64,000 bases of DNA from an uncultured Spirochaetales bacterium (GCA_934277975.1 CAKQWE010000005.1:8655-72654), one strand, 5' to 3'; positions 8,554-17,031 are shown, counted from the first letter of the stretch. Program-made: numbers and translations. Notes: a model not told the origin generated them from the sequence alone.

Positions 8554-9798
8554 TTATATAATCTTCTTGAAGAAATCCGACAACTTTCCAAACACACCTT
8601 CCGACTTCTTGGACCGCTTGTCAGGCTTGCCACGGCTTCCGCTGGAGTTTGAGGCTTTTCTAGCCTCGGTCTTGAGAAGTCCAAGCACGGTAGTGTATTT
8701 GGGGTTTATGTATGACCTGTCAAGTCCAGGAAGCGCCTCAGGGAAGCCAATCCTGGCCTGCATTCGGAATATCTCTGAGGCAAGCTCCGTGACGCCGGAA
8801 AGAAGGGATCCTCCGCCTACGAGCACCACACCGCCTCCAAACGTGCCATGCGAGAGCTTGCTGTCAAGGTCCTTCTTGAGAAGAGAGAATATCTCAGCCA
8901 TGCGAGGTTCGATTATCTTGCACAGCTCCCTCTTTGGCATTTGGATGGAGGGAAGTCCTCCGACCTGCGGAATGATTATCTTTTCGTCTGGCGAGACTGA
9001 TGGAATGTAGCAGCAGCCACTTTCCACCTTCACCTGCTCCGCCACCATCTTTGGCTTGTTGAGGATGTAGGCAATGTCGTTCGTCACGTTGCCGGATCCA
9101 AGGTCGACCCCTCCAACGTAGAAAGGCGAACCGTTCTGGTAGACGATCATGTTGGAGGTGCTGCCACCAATGTTTATGAGTATGGTTCCCATCTCCTTCT
9201 CGTCAGCGCTGAGGACGACGTCCGCATCTGCAAGCTGGGAGAGTATGAGCCTTGAGGAGTTCATCCCCGCCCTCTGAAGGGTCCTCCTTGTATTGGAGCA
9301 GTTGCTGGCAGAGCCCGTTACTATGAGCACGCGGCTTTCAAGCCTGTGGCCTGTCATGTCAACGGGATCCTTGATGCCGCTCTTGCCGTCCACGGAGAAA
9401 TCCTGAACCAGAGTGTGGAGTATCTCCCTGTCAGCGGGAAGCTCGAAGGCCCTAGCGACCTCAAGGGAGTGGTAAATGTCGTTGGACGAAATTTCAAGGT
9501 CCTTGGTGTTTATTCCAACCACCCCTTGTGACGGATAGCCGGCAACGGAGGCACCGCCAACACCGGTTATCACGCTTTGGACTTCAACGCCAGCCTGAAG
9601 CTCAGCTTCCTGGATTACGGAGGAAATGGTCTTGAGGGTCTGCTCTATGTTGACGACGACACCTGCCCTGACACCCTCGCTGGGCCTTTCGCAAATGCTG
9701 TCCACCATGAGCTGGCCTTCCTTGGACAAGGAGCCTACCACAGCCCTCACCCATGATGAGCCAATGTCCAAACCCATAAGTATCTTCTCAGAAGCCAC
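8554..9798 (-). CDS. ftsA: Cell division protein FtsA
   Basis: Actin-like ATPase that tethers FtsZ to the membrane and connects it to later division proteins. The actin-fold motifs are present: MGLDIGSSWVRAVVG at the start, INIGGSTSNMIVY for phosphate 2, and VVLVGGGSLLSGV for the adenosine motif. The basic, Ser-rich tail ends with the amphipathic helix GVFGKLSDFFKKII, the membrane-targeting sequence. Translation starts at GTG 9798, with GGAGG seven bases upstream. The gene lies 11 bases after ftsQ. It appears fully functional. Confidence 0.96.
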   Translation of the reverse strand: MASEKILMGLDIGSSWVRAVVGSLSKEGQLMVDSICERPSEGVRAGVVVNIEQTLKTISSVIQEAELQAGVEVQSVITGVGGASVAGYPSQGVVGINTKDLEISSNDIYHSLEVARAFELPADREILHTLVQDFSVDGKSGIKDPVDMTGHRLESRVLIVTGSASNCSNTRRTLQRAGMNSSRLILSQLADADVVLSADEKEMGTILINIGGSTSNMIVYQNGSPFYVGGVDLGSGNVTNDIAYILNKPKMVAEQVKVESGCCYIPSVSPDEKIIIPQVGGLPSIQMPKRELCKIIEPRMAEIFSLLKKDLDSKLSHGTFGGGVVLVGGGSLLSGVTELASEIFRMQARIGFPEALPGLDRSYINPKYTTVLGLLKTEARKASNSSGSRGKPDKRSKKSEGVFGKLSDFFKKII

Positions 9799-9809
9799 TG
9801 TACGTCCTC

Positions 9810-10556
9810 CTATGTCCTTTTGACCAAAGTATTCGCATACAGGTCAAAAACGACGGAACTGCCATTTGTGGATGACTGGTCCTCTATTACAGCCAGCGCT
9901 TCATCTAGACGTTGGACACTGACAAGCTCCCGCACATAAAGCTGCGCGTTCAAAGACGGCAGAGAAAGGACGAGCCTCCCAAAATCGCTACCGTTATTAT
10001 TATCGTATTTAATACTTGTTATCAAGCTATTGGAAGCCAAATGCTCCACCAGCGGGACCATGGAGGCAAAGCCTTGGTCACTTCCCCATTTCAACATCAT
10101 TTGGGCATATGCTGGATTCAGCTCCACTATTGGCAGCCTGTCGAACTCCTCCCATGTCTTCGTGCTTGTTGCCATAAGGTCTGAACCATCCACGAAGAAA
10201 TACGAAACCGTACCCGTCTCATCCACGCAGTACGCCTTTGCGTCAAGATCCAGATAGTTCACCGACACAATGACCTTGTCCGGATAGTACTTTCTTACCT
10301 CCGCAGACTCGACTCCTTCCAAAGCCTGGATGCTCCTTTTCACGGCTCCAGCGTCAATTTCAAATATGTTCATACCTTTCAAAGGGTTAATGAGTCGTTC
10401 AATATTGGAACGCACCTCTGATACGGGTCCATCGACTGAGGCCTCTACTGAAGTCACATTGAAATACGAAAGGTTGCGCAGGCCAACATAGGCTCCTGCG
10501 CAGACCAAAAAGACCAAGAGGACAACGAGCATGAACTCAAACTTTCTCGAACTCAT
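9810..10556 (-). CDS. ftsQ: Division protein FtsQ (DivIB)
   Basis: Bitopic divisome protein that scaffolds FtsL and its partners in the periplasm. A short cytoplasmic tail and one membrane helix (about residues 8-26) are followed by a POTRA-like domain (YFNVTSVEASVDG through VRKYYPDKVIVSVN) and the beta domain. The reading frame is open further upstream, but the ATG at 10556 gives the standard FtsQ layout and has CGGAGCGCT before it; the longer version would place 60 unrelated residues ahead of the membrane helix. The start lies inside the last 20 bases of ftsW. The C-terminal region is divergent, as is normal for the family. Confidence 0.85.
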   Translation of the reverse strand: MSSRKFEFMLVVLLVFLVCAGAYVGLRNLSYFNVTSVEASVDGPVSEVRSNIERLINPLKGMNIFEIDAGAVKRSIQALEGVESAEVRKYYPDKVIVSVNYLDLDAKAYCVDETGTVSYFFVDGSDLMATSTKTWEEFDRLPIVELNPAYAQMMLKWGSDQGFASMVPLVEHLASNSLITSIKYDNNNGSDFGRLVLSLPSLNAQLYVRELVSVQRLDEALAVIEDQSSTNGSSVVFDLYANTLVKRT

Positions 10557-11757
10557 AGCGCTCCGGGAACATAAGTTCGTCCTGAATAGTCTCCACCACC
10601 CTTGGATCGTCGATGTTCGGCTTCTGTCTTGAAGCCTTGTAGACAAGTCCACATGCAAGAAGTGCAGGGCCGACTTCGAGTCCATAGGAGAAGAACGGAA
10701 GGGGTATTCCGTCTCCAGGTATGAACCCCAAGAGCCAAGCAATGTTTATGACCATTTGCCACACAATTACGGTCGTACACCCAAGGGCCATGTTCGAATA
10801 GAAGTCATCGTGCCGGCGCAGCGATCTTGCAACCCTGTATCCAATGAAGCCAAGCACAAGGAAGACAGCAATGAGAACCAAAGCTCCAAAGAAACCGGTC
10901 TCTTCGCAGACATTTGCAAAGATGCACCTGCCAGCCATGTCGGCTATCTCACCGGTCTTGTACTCGCCCATCCCAAGGCCCTTGCCAAACCAGGAACCGC
11001 TTGCTATCGATGTCCTTATGGCCGATACCTGATCCGTCCTTGAGCCGGAACCTACTCCTGGAATGAGGAACCTTGTAACGGAAAGTAGAATGTCGGACTT
11101 TGAGAAAACAACGGAGAGAACGGGAACAAGGAGGTATAGCAAAAGCAGAATCATCCCAAAGACCCCAACGCCACCTGCAATGAACATCACAGATCCAACA
11201 CCAATGAACATGAGTGCGTAGGCGAAGGACTTCTTCAAAAGCAGAAGTACAAGGACCAAAAGACATCCAACCCCTGGAACAATGAGCTGTCTAAGCTTCG
11301 CAAGGGAGTTGTTCCTGTTTGCAAAGTAAAGCGACATATACATCACAACGGCGATGTAGACGAATCCAATCGTATCAGACGACAAAAGAATGCTGCCGCC
11401 CATAAACACGTCAAAACCAAGCAGCACTATGCAGGCGAACATGAATATTGGAGACAGAATCTTGATGACTGCCGTTGGCAAAACATTGACAAGGGCAAAC
11501 AACAATATCCCAATTGCCATATACACACACTGATTTATCAAATAATAGTAGTGATTTAGGCCATTTTTGACTGCAACAGGAAAGCTAGCAGAATACACAC
11601 ATACCAGCCCAAGGAACGAAAGGAGACATACGGCACAGACAAGGACGAATGAACTTTTGAGGGAGCCTTCAGACTTGGATTTCGATTCCTTTCTGATTCT
11701 TTGCTCCTTTTGGACCTCTCCCATGAAATTCCAGTCGTCATATCCCAAACGTCCCAT
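10537..11757 (-). CDS. ftsW: FtsW-like SEDS membrane protein lacking the catalytic Asp
   Basis: Polytopic membrane protein in the ftsW position. FtsW normally polymerises lipid II into glycan strands together with FtsI. SEDS traits kept are GSWFGKGLG, CEETGFFG and PGDGIPLPFFSYG, plus about ten hydrophobic helices. Several hallmarks are missing. The near-invariant TDFIFA, which carries the catalytic Asp, reads GRCIFA, so Arg277 replaces Asp. The RW...QPSE and QPDLG motifs cannot be found, and SYGGS reads SYGLE. I infer a structural rather than enzymatic role. The ATG at 11757 has AGGTGAG upstream. No ftsI, murF, mraY, murD or murG flanks it. Confidence 0.8.
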   Translation of the reverse strand: MGRLGYDDWNFMGEVQKEQRIRKESKSKSEGSLKSSFVLVCAVCLLSFLGLVCVYSASFPVAVKNGLNHYYYLINQCVYMAIGILLFALVNVLPTAVIKILSPIFMFACIVLLGFDVFMGGSILLSSDTIGFVYIAVVMYMSLYFANRNNSLAKLRQLIVPGVGCLLVLVLLLLKKSFAYALMFIGVGSVMFIAGGVGVFGMILLLLYLLVPVLSVVFSKSDILLSVTRFLIPGVGSGSRTDQVSAIRTSIASGSWFGKGLGMGEYKTGEIADMAGRCIFANVCEETGFFGALVLIAVFLVLGFIGYRVARSLRRHDDFYSNMALGCTTVIVWQMVINIAWLLGFIPGDGIPLPFFSYGLEVGPALLACGLVYKASRQKPNIDDPRVVETIQDELMFPERYEFEKV

Positions 11758-11791
11758 GGCTCACCTCACAGAGTCAATAGAGTGTTGCACT

Positions 11792-12127
11792 CTAATTCGC
11801 AACGGAATTGGAGTTCGTACTAGCAACGGCTCCAACCTGATTGGCACCGCCAATCTGCTTGAAGACCATGTTGCGTTCAGATGACTGCTCCACAAGGTAT
11901 TCAGGGGTCATCTTCGAAGCAATGGAGGCCGTGACAACCATTCTGTTCTCTTCCGTCTCCTTTATGAGGGACTCGCTTTCAGCAAGCCTGCGTCTGAGCT
12001 GAGTGTTGGTAGCGGACTGCCAGACCGGAACCATGAGACACAAATTGATGAAGAGGATCATCATTATGACTGATGTCTTTCCAAGAAAAGCACTTTGTTT
12101 GAATCTTCTATCTTCAGCGTTCTTCAT
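11792..12127 (-). CDS. ftsL: FtsL-like bitopic division protein
   Basis: Small protein with one membrane helix (about residues 18-38) followed by a coiled-coil-like stretch rich in Leu, Glu and Arg (about 42-68) and a Ser/Asn-rich tail. This layout and the position between rsmH and ftsW are those of FtsL, a scaffold that normally pairs with FtsQ and activates FtsWI. Sequence similarity is too low for proof. I chose the ATG at 12127 because AAGGAG lies six bases upstream; an ATG at 12151 adds eight residues with a poorer site. In many bacteria ftsI and murE or murF follow ftsL, but here ftsW follows directly. Confidence 0.6.
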   Translation of the reverse strand: MKNAEDRRFKQSAFLGKTSVIMMILFINLCLMVPVWQSATNTQLRRRLAESESLIKETEENRMVVTASIASKMTPEYLVEQSSERNMVFKQIGGANQVGAVASTNSNSVAN

Positions 12128-12156
12128 GTTCCACTCCTTATATTCCATCATGCTTC

Positions 12157-13095
12157 CTACTGTGCCGAATCACTTTTGGCTTTGTATTTGTTGACCTTTC
12201 CACGTTGGGTCTTGATCTCGCTCCTCTTCTCTGCAACCCTAAGCTTTGCACTCCTCGAAGGAGGATTCTCCTCACATTCCTGAGCTGTAGGCTCTATTGG
12301 TTTCTTTGTAAGGACATCCAACTCCTTCCAATGGTCCTTGAAGAACCATTTGACAGGTCGGTCCTCAAGCGAATGGAACGTGATCACCGCAATCCTTCCG
12401 CCAGGGTTCAGTGCCTTGGTAGCACCTTCGAGGGCCGGTTCGATCCTGTCGAGCTCTGCGTTCACTTCAATCCTAAGTGCTTGGAATGTCTTTGTTGCAG
12501 GATGTATCCTTCTATGTCTGTATTCACCTGGAACTGCGTTCCAGACTATGTCCGCAAGCTCTTTGGTCGTCTCTATGGACTTGGACTCCCTATAGTCGCA
12601 TATAGCGGAGGCTATGCGTCTTGAATAGCGCTCCTCTCCATAACCGTAGATGATATCCGCAAGGCTTTCTTCATCGTAGGTATTGACTATGTCTGCAGCG
12701 CATAGGCCGTCGTTGCATCCAAGTCTCATGTCCAAGGGCTCGTCGTTCTTGAAGCTGAAACCCCTTCCCGACTCCACATAATGGAACACGCTTATACCAA
12801 GGTCGAACAGCACGAGGTCCACTTTTGGACCATCGTAGCTGCGCCAGAAATCGTCGAAGCATACATTCACTGCATGGAACCTGTCGCCATAGCCACTAAG
12901 GCGGGCCTTGGCCTTCTCCTGAATGGCCGCATCCCTGTCAAGACCTATTACGTTGAGGTCTCCATATCTATCGAGAAACAGCTTCGAATGGCCGCCCTCT
13001 CCAAGAGTGCAGTCAACAAGCGTACTTCCAGCTTTCCTTGGAACCAGGTACTCAAGGACTTCGTTGTGCATTACAGGATAATGGACGAACTGCAT
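12157..13095 (-). CDS. rsmH: 16S rRNA C1402 N4-methyltransferase RsmH (MraW)
   Basis: SAM-dependent methyltransferase that modifies C1402 of 16S rRNA. The SAM site VDCTLGEGGHS and GLDRDAAI, DLGIS with GRGFSF, and FHSLEDRPVK near residue 245 are all family signatures. A helical insert domain lies between them. Length (312) is normal. The conserved DLGVSSPQ reads DLGISVFH, a small departure. It starts at ATG 13095, two bases after the mraZ stop, in the standard mraZ-rsmH-ftsL order that opens the division cluster. Confidence 0.95.
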   Translation of the reverse strand: MQFVHYPVMHNEVLEYLVPRKAGSTLVDCTLGEGGHSKLFLDRYGDLNVIGLDRDAAIQEKAKARLSGYGDRFHAVNVCFDDFWRSYDGPKVDLVLFDLGISVFHYVESGRGFSFKNDEPLDMRLGCNDGLCAADIVNTYDEESLADIIYGYGEERYSRRIASAICDYRESKSIETTKELADIVWNAVPGEYRHRRIHPATKTFQALRIEVNAELDRIEPALEGATKALNPGGRIAVITFHSLEDRPVKWFFKDHWKELDVLTKKPIEPTAQECEENPPSRSAKLRVAEKRSEIKTQRGKVNKYKAKSDSAQ

Positions 13096-13097
13096 TC

Positions 13098-13550
13098 CTA
13101 CTTGTCCATCCTTTGCATGCTAAGCTCGTTTCCAGCGCTTTCAAGCATATCCCTGTATTGGATCATGTATTCATCGTACTTCTTTGCGCTCATTATCTCG
13201 ACCTTGTCCTTCGTGCCCTGGATAACGCACTCGGTCTTTGGATCGAGCCCTGCGAATTCGCGTAGAAGCTGAGGAATAGACAACCTTCCGGTCTTGTCCA
13301 GCTCAACTTCGCGAGCTGGAGCTATGACCATCATATTGATTATCCTTGAATTCTTGTTGAATGAAGCAAGCGGACTGTAGTTGACCTCCCTGTCCAAGGC
13401 ATCGAAGTCCTCCTTCGTGAACAGCCAAAGGGTATTGTCAACTGATTTGGTGAGCATGAGATTGTCAAAGGACCCAAGCTGCTCCCTGATTTTGGGAGGA
13501 ATCATGAGGCGTCCCTTTTCATCTATGGTGTTTCTGTACTCACCAGTCAT
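13098..13550 (-). CDS. mraZ: Transcriptional regulator MraZ
   Basis: AbrB-like DNA-binding protein that caps division clusters and controls its own operon. Two SpoVT-AbrB half-domains are visible, each with the DEKGRLMIPPKIR or DKTGRLSIPQLLREF pattern, at about residues 5-48 and 78-120. Length (150) is typical. It is the first gene of the cluster. The region upstream contains GTGG repeats that may be its operator. A GGAG lies rather far (13 bases) from the ATG at 13550. Downstream genes overlap or nearly abut, suggesting a single transcript from mraZ to xerD. Confidence 0.95.
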   Translation of the reverse strand: MTGEYRNTIDEKGRLMIPPKIREQLGSFDNLMLTKSVDNTLWLFTKEDFDALDREVNYSPLASFNKNSRIINMMVIAPAREVELDKTGRLSIPQLLREFAGLDPKTECVIQGTKDKVEIMSAKKYDEYMIQYRDMLESAGNELSMQRMDK

Positions 13551-13625
13551 TTTTTACCACTTTCTCCTTGTTTCTTGGTAAATTTTGGGAAAACTTACCA
13601 CTTACATTGAAAAACTACCCCACTT
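13551..13625 (-). promoter_or_regulatory. GTGG direct repeats upstream of mraZ, possible MraZ operator
   Basis: On the mraZ coding strand the motif AAGTGG followed by TA occurs three times within 75 bases before the start (AAGTGGGGTA, AAGTGGTAAG, AAGTGGTAAA). MraZ proteins of other bacteria bind GTGGG-type direct repeats ahead of mraZ. The spacing here (about 22 and 41 bases) is not the usual 10, so the assignment is tentative. Confidence 0.3.
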
Positions 13626-13649
13626 TAGGGCTCACAGCAACTAGAAACC

Positions 13650-13678
13650 AATACAATTTTTGAATGATTTTTGTGCAA
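13650..13678 (-). promoter_or_regulatory. Possible promoter of the mraZ division operon
   Basis: TTGCAC (13673-13678), a 17-base spacer and TGTATT (13650-13655) lie about 100 bases upstream of mraZ on its coding strand. The -10 matches consensus at four of six positions. It is the best candidate in the gap, not a certain one. Confidence 0.35.
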
Positions 13679-13786
13679 TTTCTGAATCTACTTAACAAAG
13701 AGTGAGATTTGGAAATCCGTACGGTCTGCGTGCGGTATCCGCTTGTGGTATGCCAGTGTTCCATAGAGCCAATGCACCCGCTTCTC

Positions 13787-13841
13787 TGGCGCATCAAGGC
13801 GGACCATGGCGCATCAAGGCGGACTATGGCGCATCAAGCAC
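13787..13841. repeat. 20-bp tandem repeat, 2.7 copies
   Basis: The unit TGGCGCATCAAGGCGGACCA occurs at 13787-13806, at 13807-13826 with one change, and partially at 13827-13841. The core TATGGCGCATCAAG also occurs inverted at about 6308-6321. It lies in the 740-base gene-free stretch between mraZ and the outer-membrane protein gene. Confidence 0.85.
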
Positions 13842-13859
13842 TTGTTCCTGGACTGATGA

Positions 13860-14160
13860 GGTTCATGGGGCTGTTGGGCTTATTGGGCTTACGGGGCTGT
13901 TGGGGGTGCTGGAAGACTGTTGAAGCAATCAAAGTTTCCGTGGCTCTTAAGGCGGTTGAGGCGGATAAGACGCTTGAAGACGGTTGTACTTGACAATGGT
14001 AAAGAACTTCAGAGCGTACCGAACGTTGCTGAGTGTTGATGAATGTACCTGATAGGACCTAAATGACCTCTTTGACATGGTTTAGACCGTTTTAGAATGG
14101 CTAGTTCGCCCAGAATGTCCAGAGTGGCCAGAGTGGCTGGATAGGCCAGATCGTCCAGAT
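13860..14160. repeat. Degenerate 9-bp periodic repeats in a gene-free stretch
   Basis: Three successive blocks show a 9-base period: TTGGGCTTA-like units (about 13873-13910), TTGAGGCGG-like units (about 13948-13987) and AGAGTGGCC-like units (about 14108-14160). No ribosome-binding site or recognisable protein accompanies the short open frames here. The rest of the 13551-14288 gap holds the mraZ upstream region and the terminator at 14218-14246; I see no RNA gene. Confidence 0.55.
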
Positions 14161-14210
14161 GTACAACGGCAGACCGCCCATTTTCCCCATCTCCTACCTT
14201 TTCCGGGAAG

Positions 14211-14246
14211 AGACAAAAAACCCCAGTGGAAGTTCCACTGGGGTTT
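14211..14246 (-). terminator. Rho-independent terminator of the outer-membrane protein gene
   Basis: A 13-base perfect stem (14218-14230 with 14234-14246), a 3-base loop and a run of six T on the minus strand (complement of about 14215-14220) lie 43 bases beyond the stop of the 14289-14966 gene. This is a textbook terminator. Confidence 0.9.
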
Positions 14247-14288
14247 GAAATTCAAATAAGCCTAGCGGATAGGCCCTTGCTATGAATA

Positions 14289-14966
14289 TTACAACGAGTA
14301 TGTAAGCCCTCCAAAGAACTTGTATGTGATGTTGGAAGTCTTGTGATAGTCGCTGCTGGAACTGTCCTGAACATCATCATTGGAATTGAGGAAGTGCCAT
14401 CCGAACTTTCCACCTCCAACTATGGAGACGTTCTTGTCGATTGCAATGGAAACTCCCGCTTCTGCACCAAGTCCAAATGCGGCATTGACCTTTGCATTCT
14501 CAGATGCCGAAAGCTTTCCAATCATGACATCCATACCAGCACCAAGGTCCAATGAAAGAGCATCGTTGAGGACAAGGTCATAGACAACACCAGTGAAGAC
14601 TGTGAAGTTGATCGGAGTATTTTCAGTTGCTTTTGCAGCAGATGACCATTTGCTATCTCCAACCTTTGTGGATGTCTTCGCCTGCCCCATTGTATTGATT
14701 CCAGCTTCCATTTTGAGAGAAACGTTCTTCGAAACTCCAAATTCAAATGTTCCAGCCGCATAGAAACCACTGTTGACAGTATTGGTGCTGCCATTGCGAC
14801 CAGTTGCCTTCTCTGTAACAGTAAACGATCTTGCACCATAACCAAGCTGCACACCAACCTTGTTGGATGGAACGCTCTTTGCTGCGAACAGGGAACCCTT
14901 TGCGGCAAAGACGGAACCAAGTGCCACAACCAAAACCAAAGCGATAGCGATTGCTTTCTTCTTCAT
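14289..14966 (-). CDS. Secreted outer-membrane beta-barrel protein, family unknown
   Basis: A cleavable signal peptide (MKKKAIAIALVLVVALGSVFA) is followed by about 200 residues of alternating hydrophobic and polar strands with frequent Gly and aromatic residues, ending in GLTYSL. This is the pattern of a small 8- to 10-stranded outer-membrane barrel. The phrase VFAAKGSLFAAKS shows a small duplication around the likely cleavage site. I chose the ATG at 14966 because AAGGAG lies nine bases upstream. It is monocistronic, with its own terminator. Spirochaetes encode many such barrels (porins, OmpW or OprG-like); I cannot assign a family or substrate. Confidence 0.75.
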   Translation of the reverse strand: MKKKAIAIALVLVVALGSVFAAKGSLFAAKSVPSNKVGVQLGYGARSFTVTEKATGRNGSTNTVNSGFYAAGTFEFGVSKNVSLKMEAGINTMGQAKTSTKVGDSKWSSAAKATENTPINFTVFTGVVYDLVLNDALSLDLGAGMDVMIGKLSASENAKVNAAFGLGAEAGVSIAIDKNVSIVGGGKFGWHFLNSNDDVQDSSSSDYHKTSNITYKFFGGLTYSL

Positions 14967-15107
14967 AACAGTATTCTCCTTCATTCAAAAACCCATATCT
15001 CCGCAAAAAGCAAAACACAGGAGTCGAACACGATTAGAACAAGAAAACCAATTAAAGGTAACACACAGAAACAATCTTTTGCACACAACTGCGAAAATGC
15101 GCAAAAA

Positions 15108-16946
15108 CTACTGAAGGCACTCAGGGATATAGCCCCTGTTCTCCATAATCTTGCGCTTTTGGCTATCAAGTATCTTCTTGCACATACGTATTGCAGACGG
15201 AGTGACCTCTACAAGCTCGTCATCCTTGATGAAACGCATGGCATGTTCCAATGTCATCTTCATTACAGGAGTAAGGGAAACAGCCTCATCGTGGCCTGAT
15301 GCCCTGAGGTTGGTAAGCTTCTTCGTCCTCGTGGGATTGAGAAGAAGATCACCTTCCCTGTTGCGCTCTCCAACGACTTCACCCTCATAGACAGGATCCC
15401 CTGGAAGGATGAAGAAACGACCCCTGTCCTCAAGCTCCCAAATGCCGTATGCAACCGCAACACCTGCACGATCACAGACGAGTGAACCAGAGGCTCGGTC
15501 GGGGAAATCGCCCTTGTAAGGCTCATATCCCTTGAGTGAGCTGTTCATGATGCCGTATCCGCGGGTGTCCGTAAGGAACTCGTCCCTATAGCCAATGAGA
15601 CCACGGGAAGGGATGGAGAACTCCATCTTGACCCTTGAGTTCTCAAGATATGTTATGTTGTTCATCGTAGCCTTGCGTCTGGCAAGCTTCTCCATGACCG
15701 TTCCGCTGTATTCTTCAGGACAGTCTATGAGGAGGTACTCGATAGGCTCGGTCTTCTGCCCCTTGTCATCGGTCTTGAATATGATGCGAGGCCTTCCCAC
15801 GCACAGTTCGAACCCCTCGCGTCGCATCTGCTCCACGATTATGGCCATCTGGAATTCCCCCCTTCCCTTGACGGTGAAGGAGTCGTCCTGGTTCTTCTCC
15901 ACCTGAATTGAGACGTTCCTCATGGCCTCCTTGCATAGGCGATCCCATATCTTTGCAGATGTAAGTTGCTTTCCATCTTTGCCTGCAAGAGGGGAAATGT
16001 TCTTACTGAAGAGCATGGAGACCGTAGGCTCATCTACCTTGATCCTGTCCAAAGGCTTGACGTACTCCTTGTTGCAGATGGTATCGCCAATCGAAACGTT
16101 CTCGATTCCTGAAAGGACGACGATGTCGCCGGGTTCGACCTTGGAAGCCTCCTTGAAGCGAGGACCGTCGTAGAGCTGAAGCCTTGTGACACGGAGGGGG
16201 ACATGCTCGCCCTTCTCGTTTATGCACACAAGGGAGTCGTTGACGGTTGCGCTGCCGTTGATGATCTTTCCAACTGCAAGACGTCCAAGGTAGTCGTCAT
16301 ATGAAAGATCCGAGACAAGCATCTGGAACGGTTCTTCGTTGTCGTACATTGGAGCTGGGATGTAGTCCACGACAGCATCAAGCAGCGGGTAGACATCCTT
16401 TGCATCAGGGTCGTCCAACTTGGTTGAGACGATTCCAGCCCTACCGTTTGCATAGAAGACAGGAACCTCAAGTATGCTCTCATCGTTCTTGAGCTCCAGA
16501 AGAAGATCATAGACTTCATTCAGGACTTCAGTTGGACGTGCATCCTGCCTGTCTATCTTGTTTATTACTACTATGACTGCAAGGTTCTTCTCCAATGCCT
16601 TCTGAAGGACGAATCTGGTCTGTGGAAGAGGGCCCTCGGCCGCATCACACAAAAGGATGACGCCATCAACCATTGAAAGCCCTCGTTCGACCTCACCGCC
16701 AAAGTCCGCATGGCCCGGAGTGTCTATTATATTGATCTTGACACCTCTCCAATGAATGGCGCAGTTCTTGGCGTTTATCGTAATACCACGTTCCCTTTCT
16801 ATGGCTCCGCTGTCCATGATGCGGTCCTGGTTGCCCTTGGACTCGACACCGCTCTGGCGAAAGAGAGCATCGACAAGGGTGGTCTTGCCGTGGTCAACGT
16901 GTGCTATTATTGCAATATTGCGTATGCTATCGTTTTTCGTAATCAT
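15108..16946 (-). CDS. typA: Ribosome-associated GTPase TypA/BipA
   Basis: Translational GTPase of the EF-G superfamily that binds ribosomes and aids 50S assembly and stress growth. The G motifs are AHVDHGKTTL, RGITI, DTPGHADF and NKIDRQDA. Domain II, the EF-G-like domains III and V (GRGEFQMAI, SRGLIGYRDEFLTDTRG) and the TypA C-terminal domain (GDPVYEGEVVGE) follow in order. Length (612) is normal. The ATG at 16946 has only a weak GGGT upstream. It appears to be a single-gene unit between the sirtuin gene and the outer-membrane protein gene. Confidence 0.97.
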   Translation of the reverse strand: MITKNDSIRNIAIIAHVDHGKTTLVDALFRQSGVESKGNQDRIMDSGAIERERGITINAKNCAIHWRGVKINIIDTPGHADFGGEVERGLSMVDGVILLCDAAEGPLPQTRFVLQKALEKNLAVIVVINKIDRQDARPTEVLNEVYDLLLELKNDESILEVPVFYANGRAGIVSTKLDDPDAKDVYPLLDAVVDYIPAPMYDNEEPFQMLVSDLSYDDYLGRLAVGKIINGSATVNDSLVCINEKGEHVPLRVTRLQLYDGPRFKEASKVEPGDIVVLSGIENVSIGDTICNKEYVKPLDRIKVDEPTVSMLFSKNISPLAGKDGKQLTSAKIWDRLCKEAMRNVSIQVEKNQDDSFTVKGRGEFQMAIIVEQMRREGFELCVGRPRIIFKTDDKGQKTEPIEYLLIDCPEEYSGTVMEKLARRKATMNNITYLENSRVKMEFSIPSRGLIGYRDEFLTDTRGYGIMNSSLKGYEPYKGDFPDRASGSLVCDRAGVAVAYGIWELEDRGRFFILPGDPVYEGEVVGERNREGDLLLNPTRTKKLTNLRASGHDEAVSLTPVMKMTLEHAMRFIKDDELVEVTPSAIRMCKKILDSQKRKIMENRGYIPECLQ

Positions 16947-16997
16947 AATTTACCCGACAAAAAAAGGAGTTTTGGAAGTTGCTCAAAAATCCAAGGA

Positions 16998-17027
16998 AAA
17001 ATACCATATATGAACGAAATTGTTCAA
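16998..17027 (-). promoter_or_regulatory. Possible typA promoter
   Basis: TTGAAC (17022-17027), an 18-base spacer and TATTTT (16998-17003) are on the minus strand about 50 bases upstream of typA. The match is moderate. Confidence 0.3.
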
Positions 17028-17031
17028 GGGC

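Noticed and set aside
13702..13993. Overlapping plus-strand open frames with MGLLGLLGL-like translation
   Set aside because: They are products of the 9-base repeat, lack ribosome-binding sites and match no protein; a similar false frame arises at 6095-6289.
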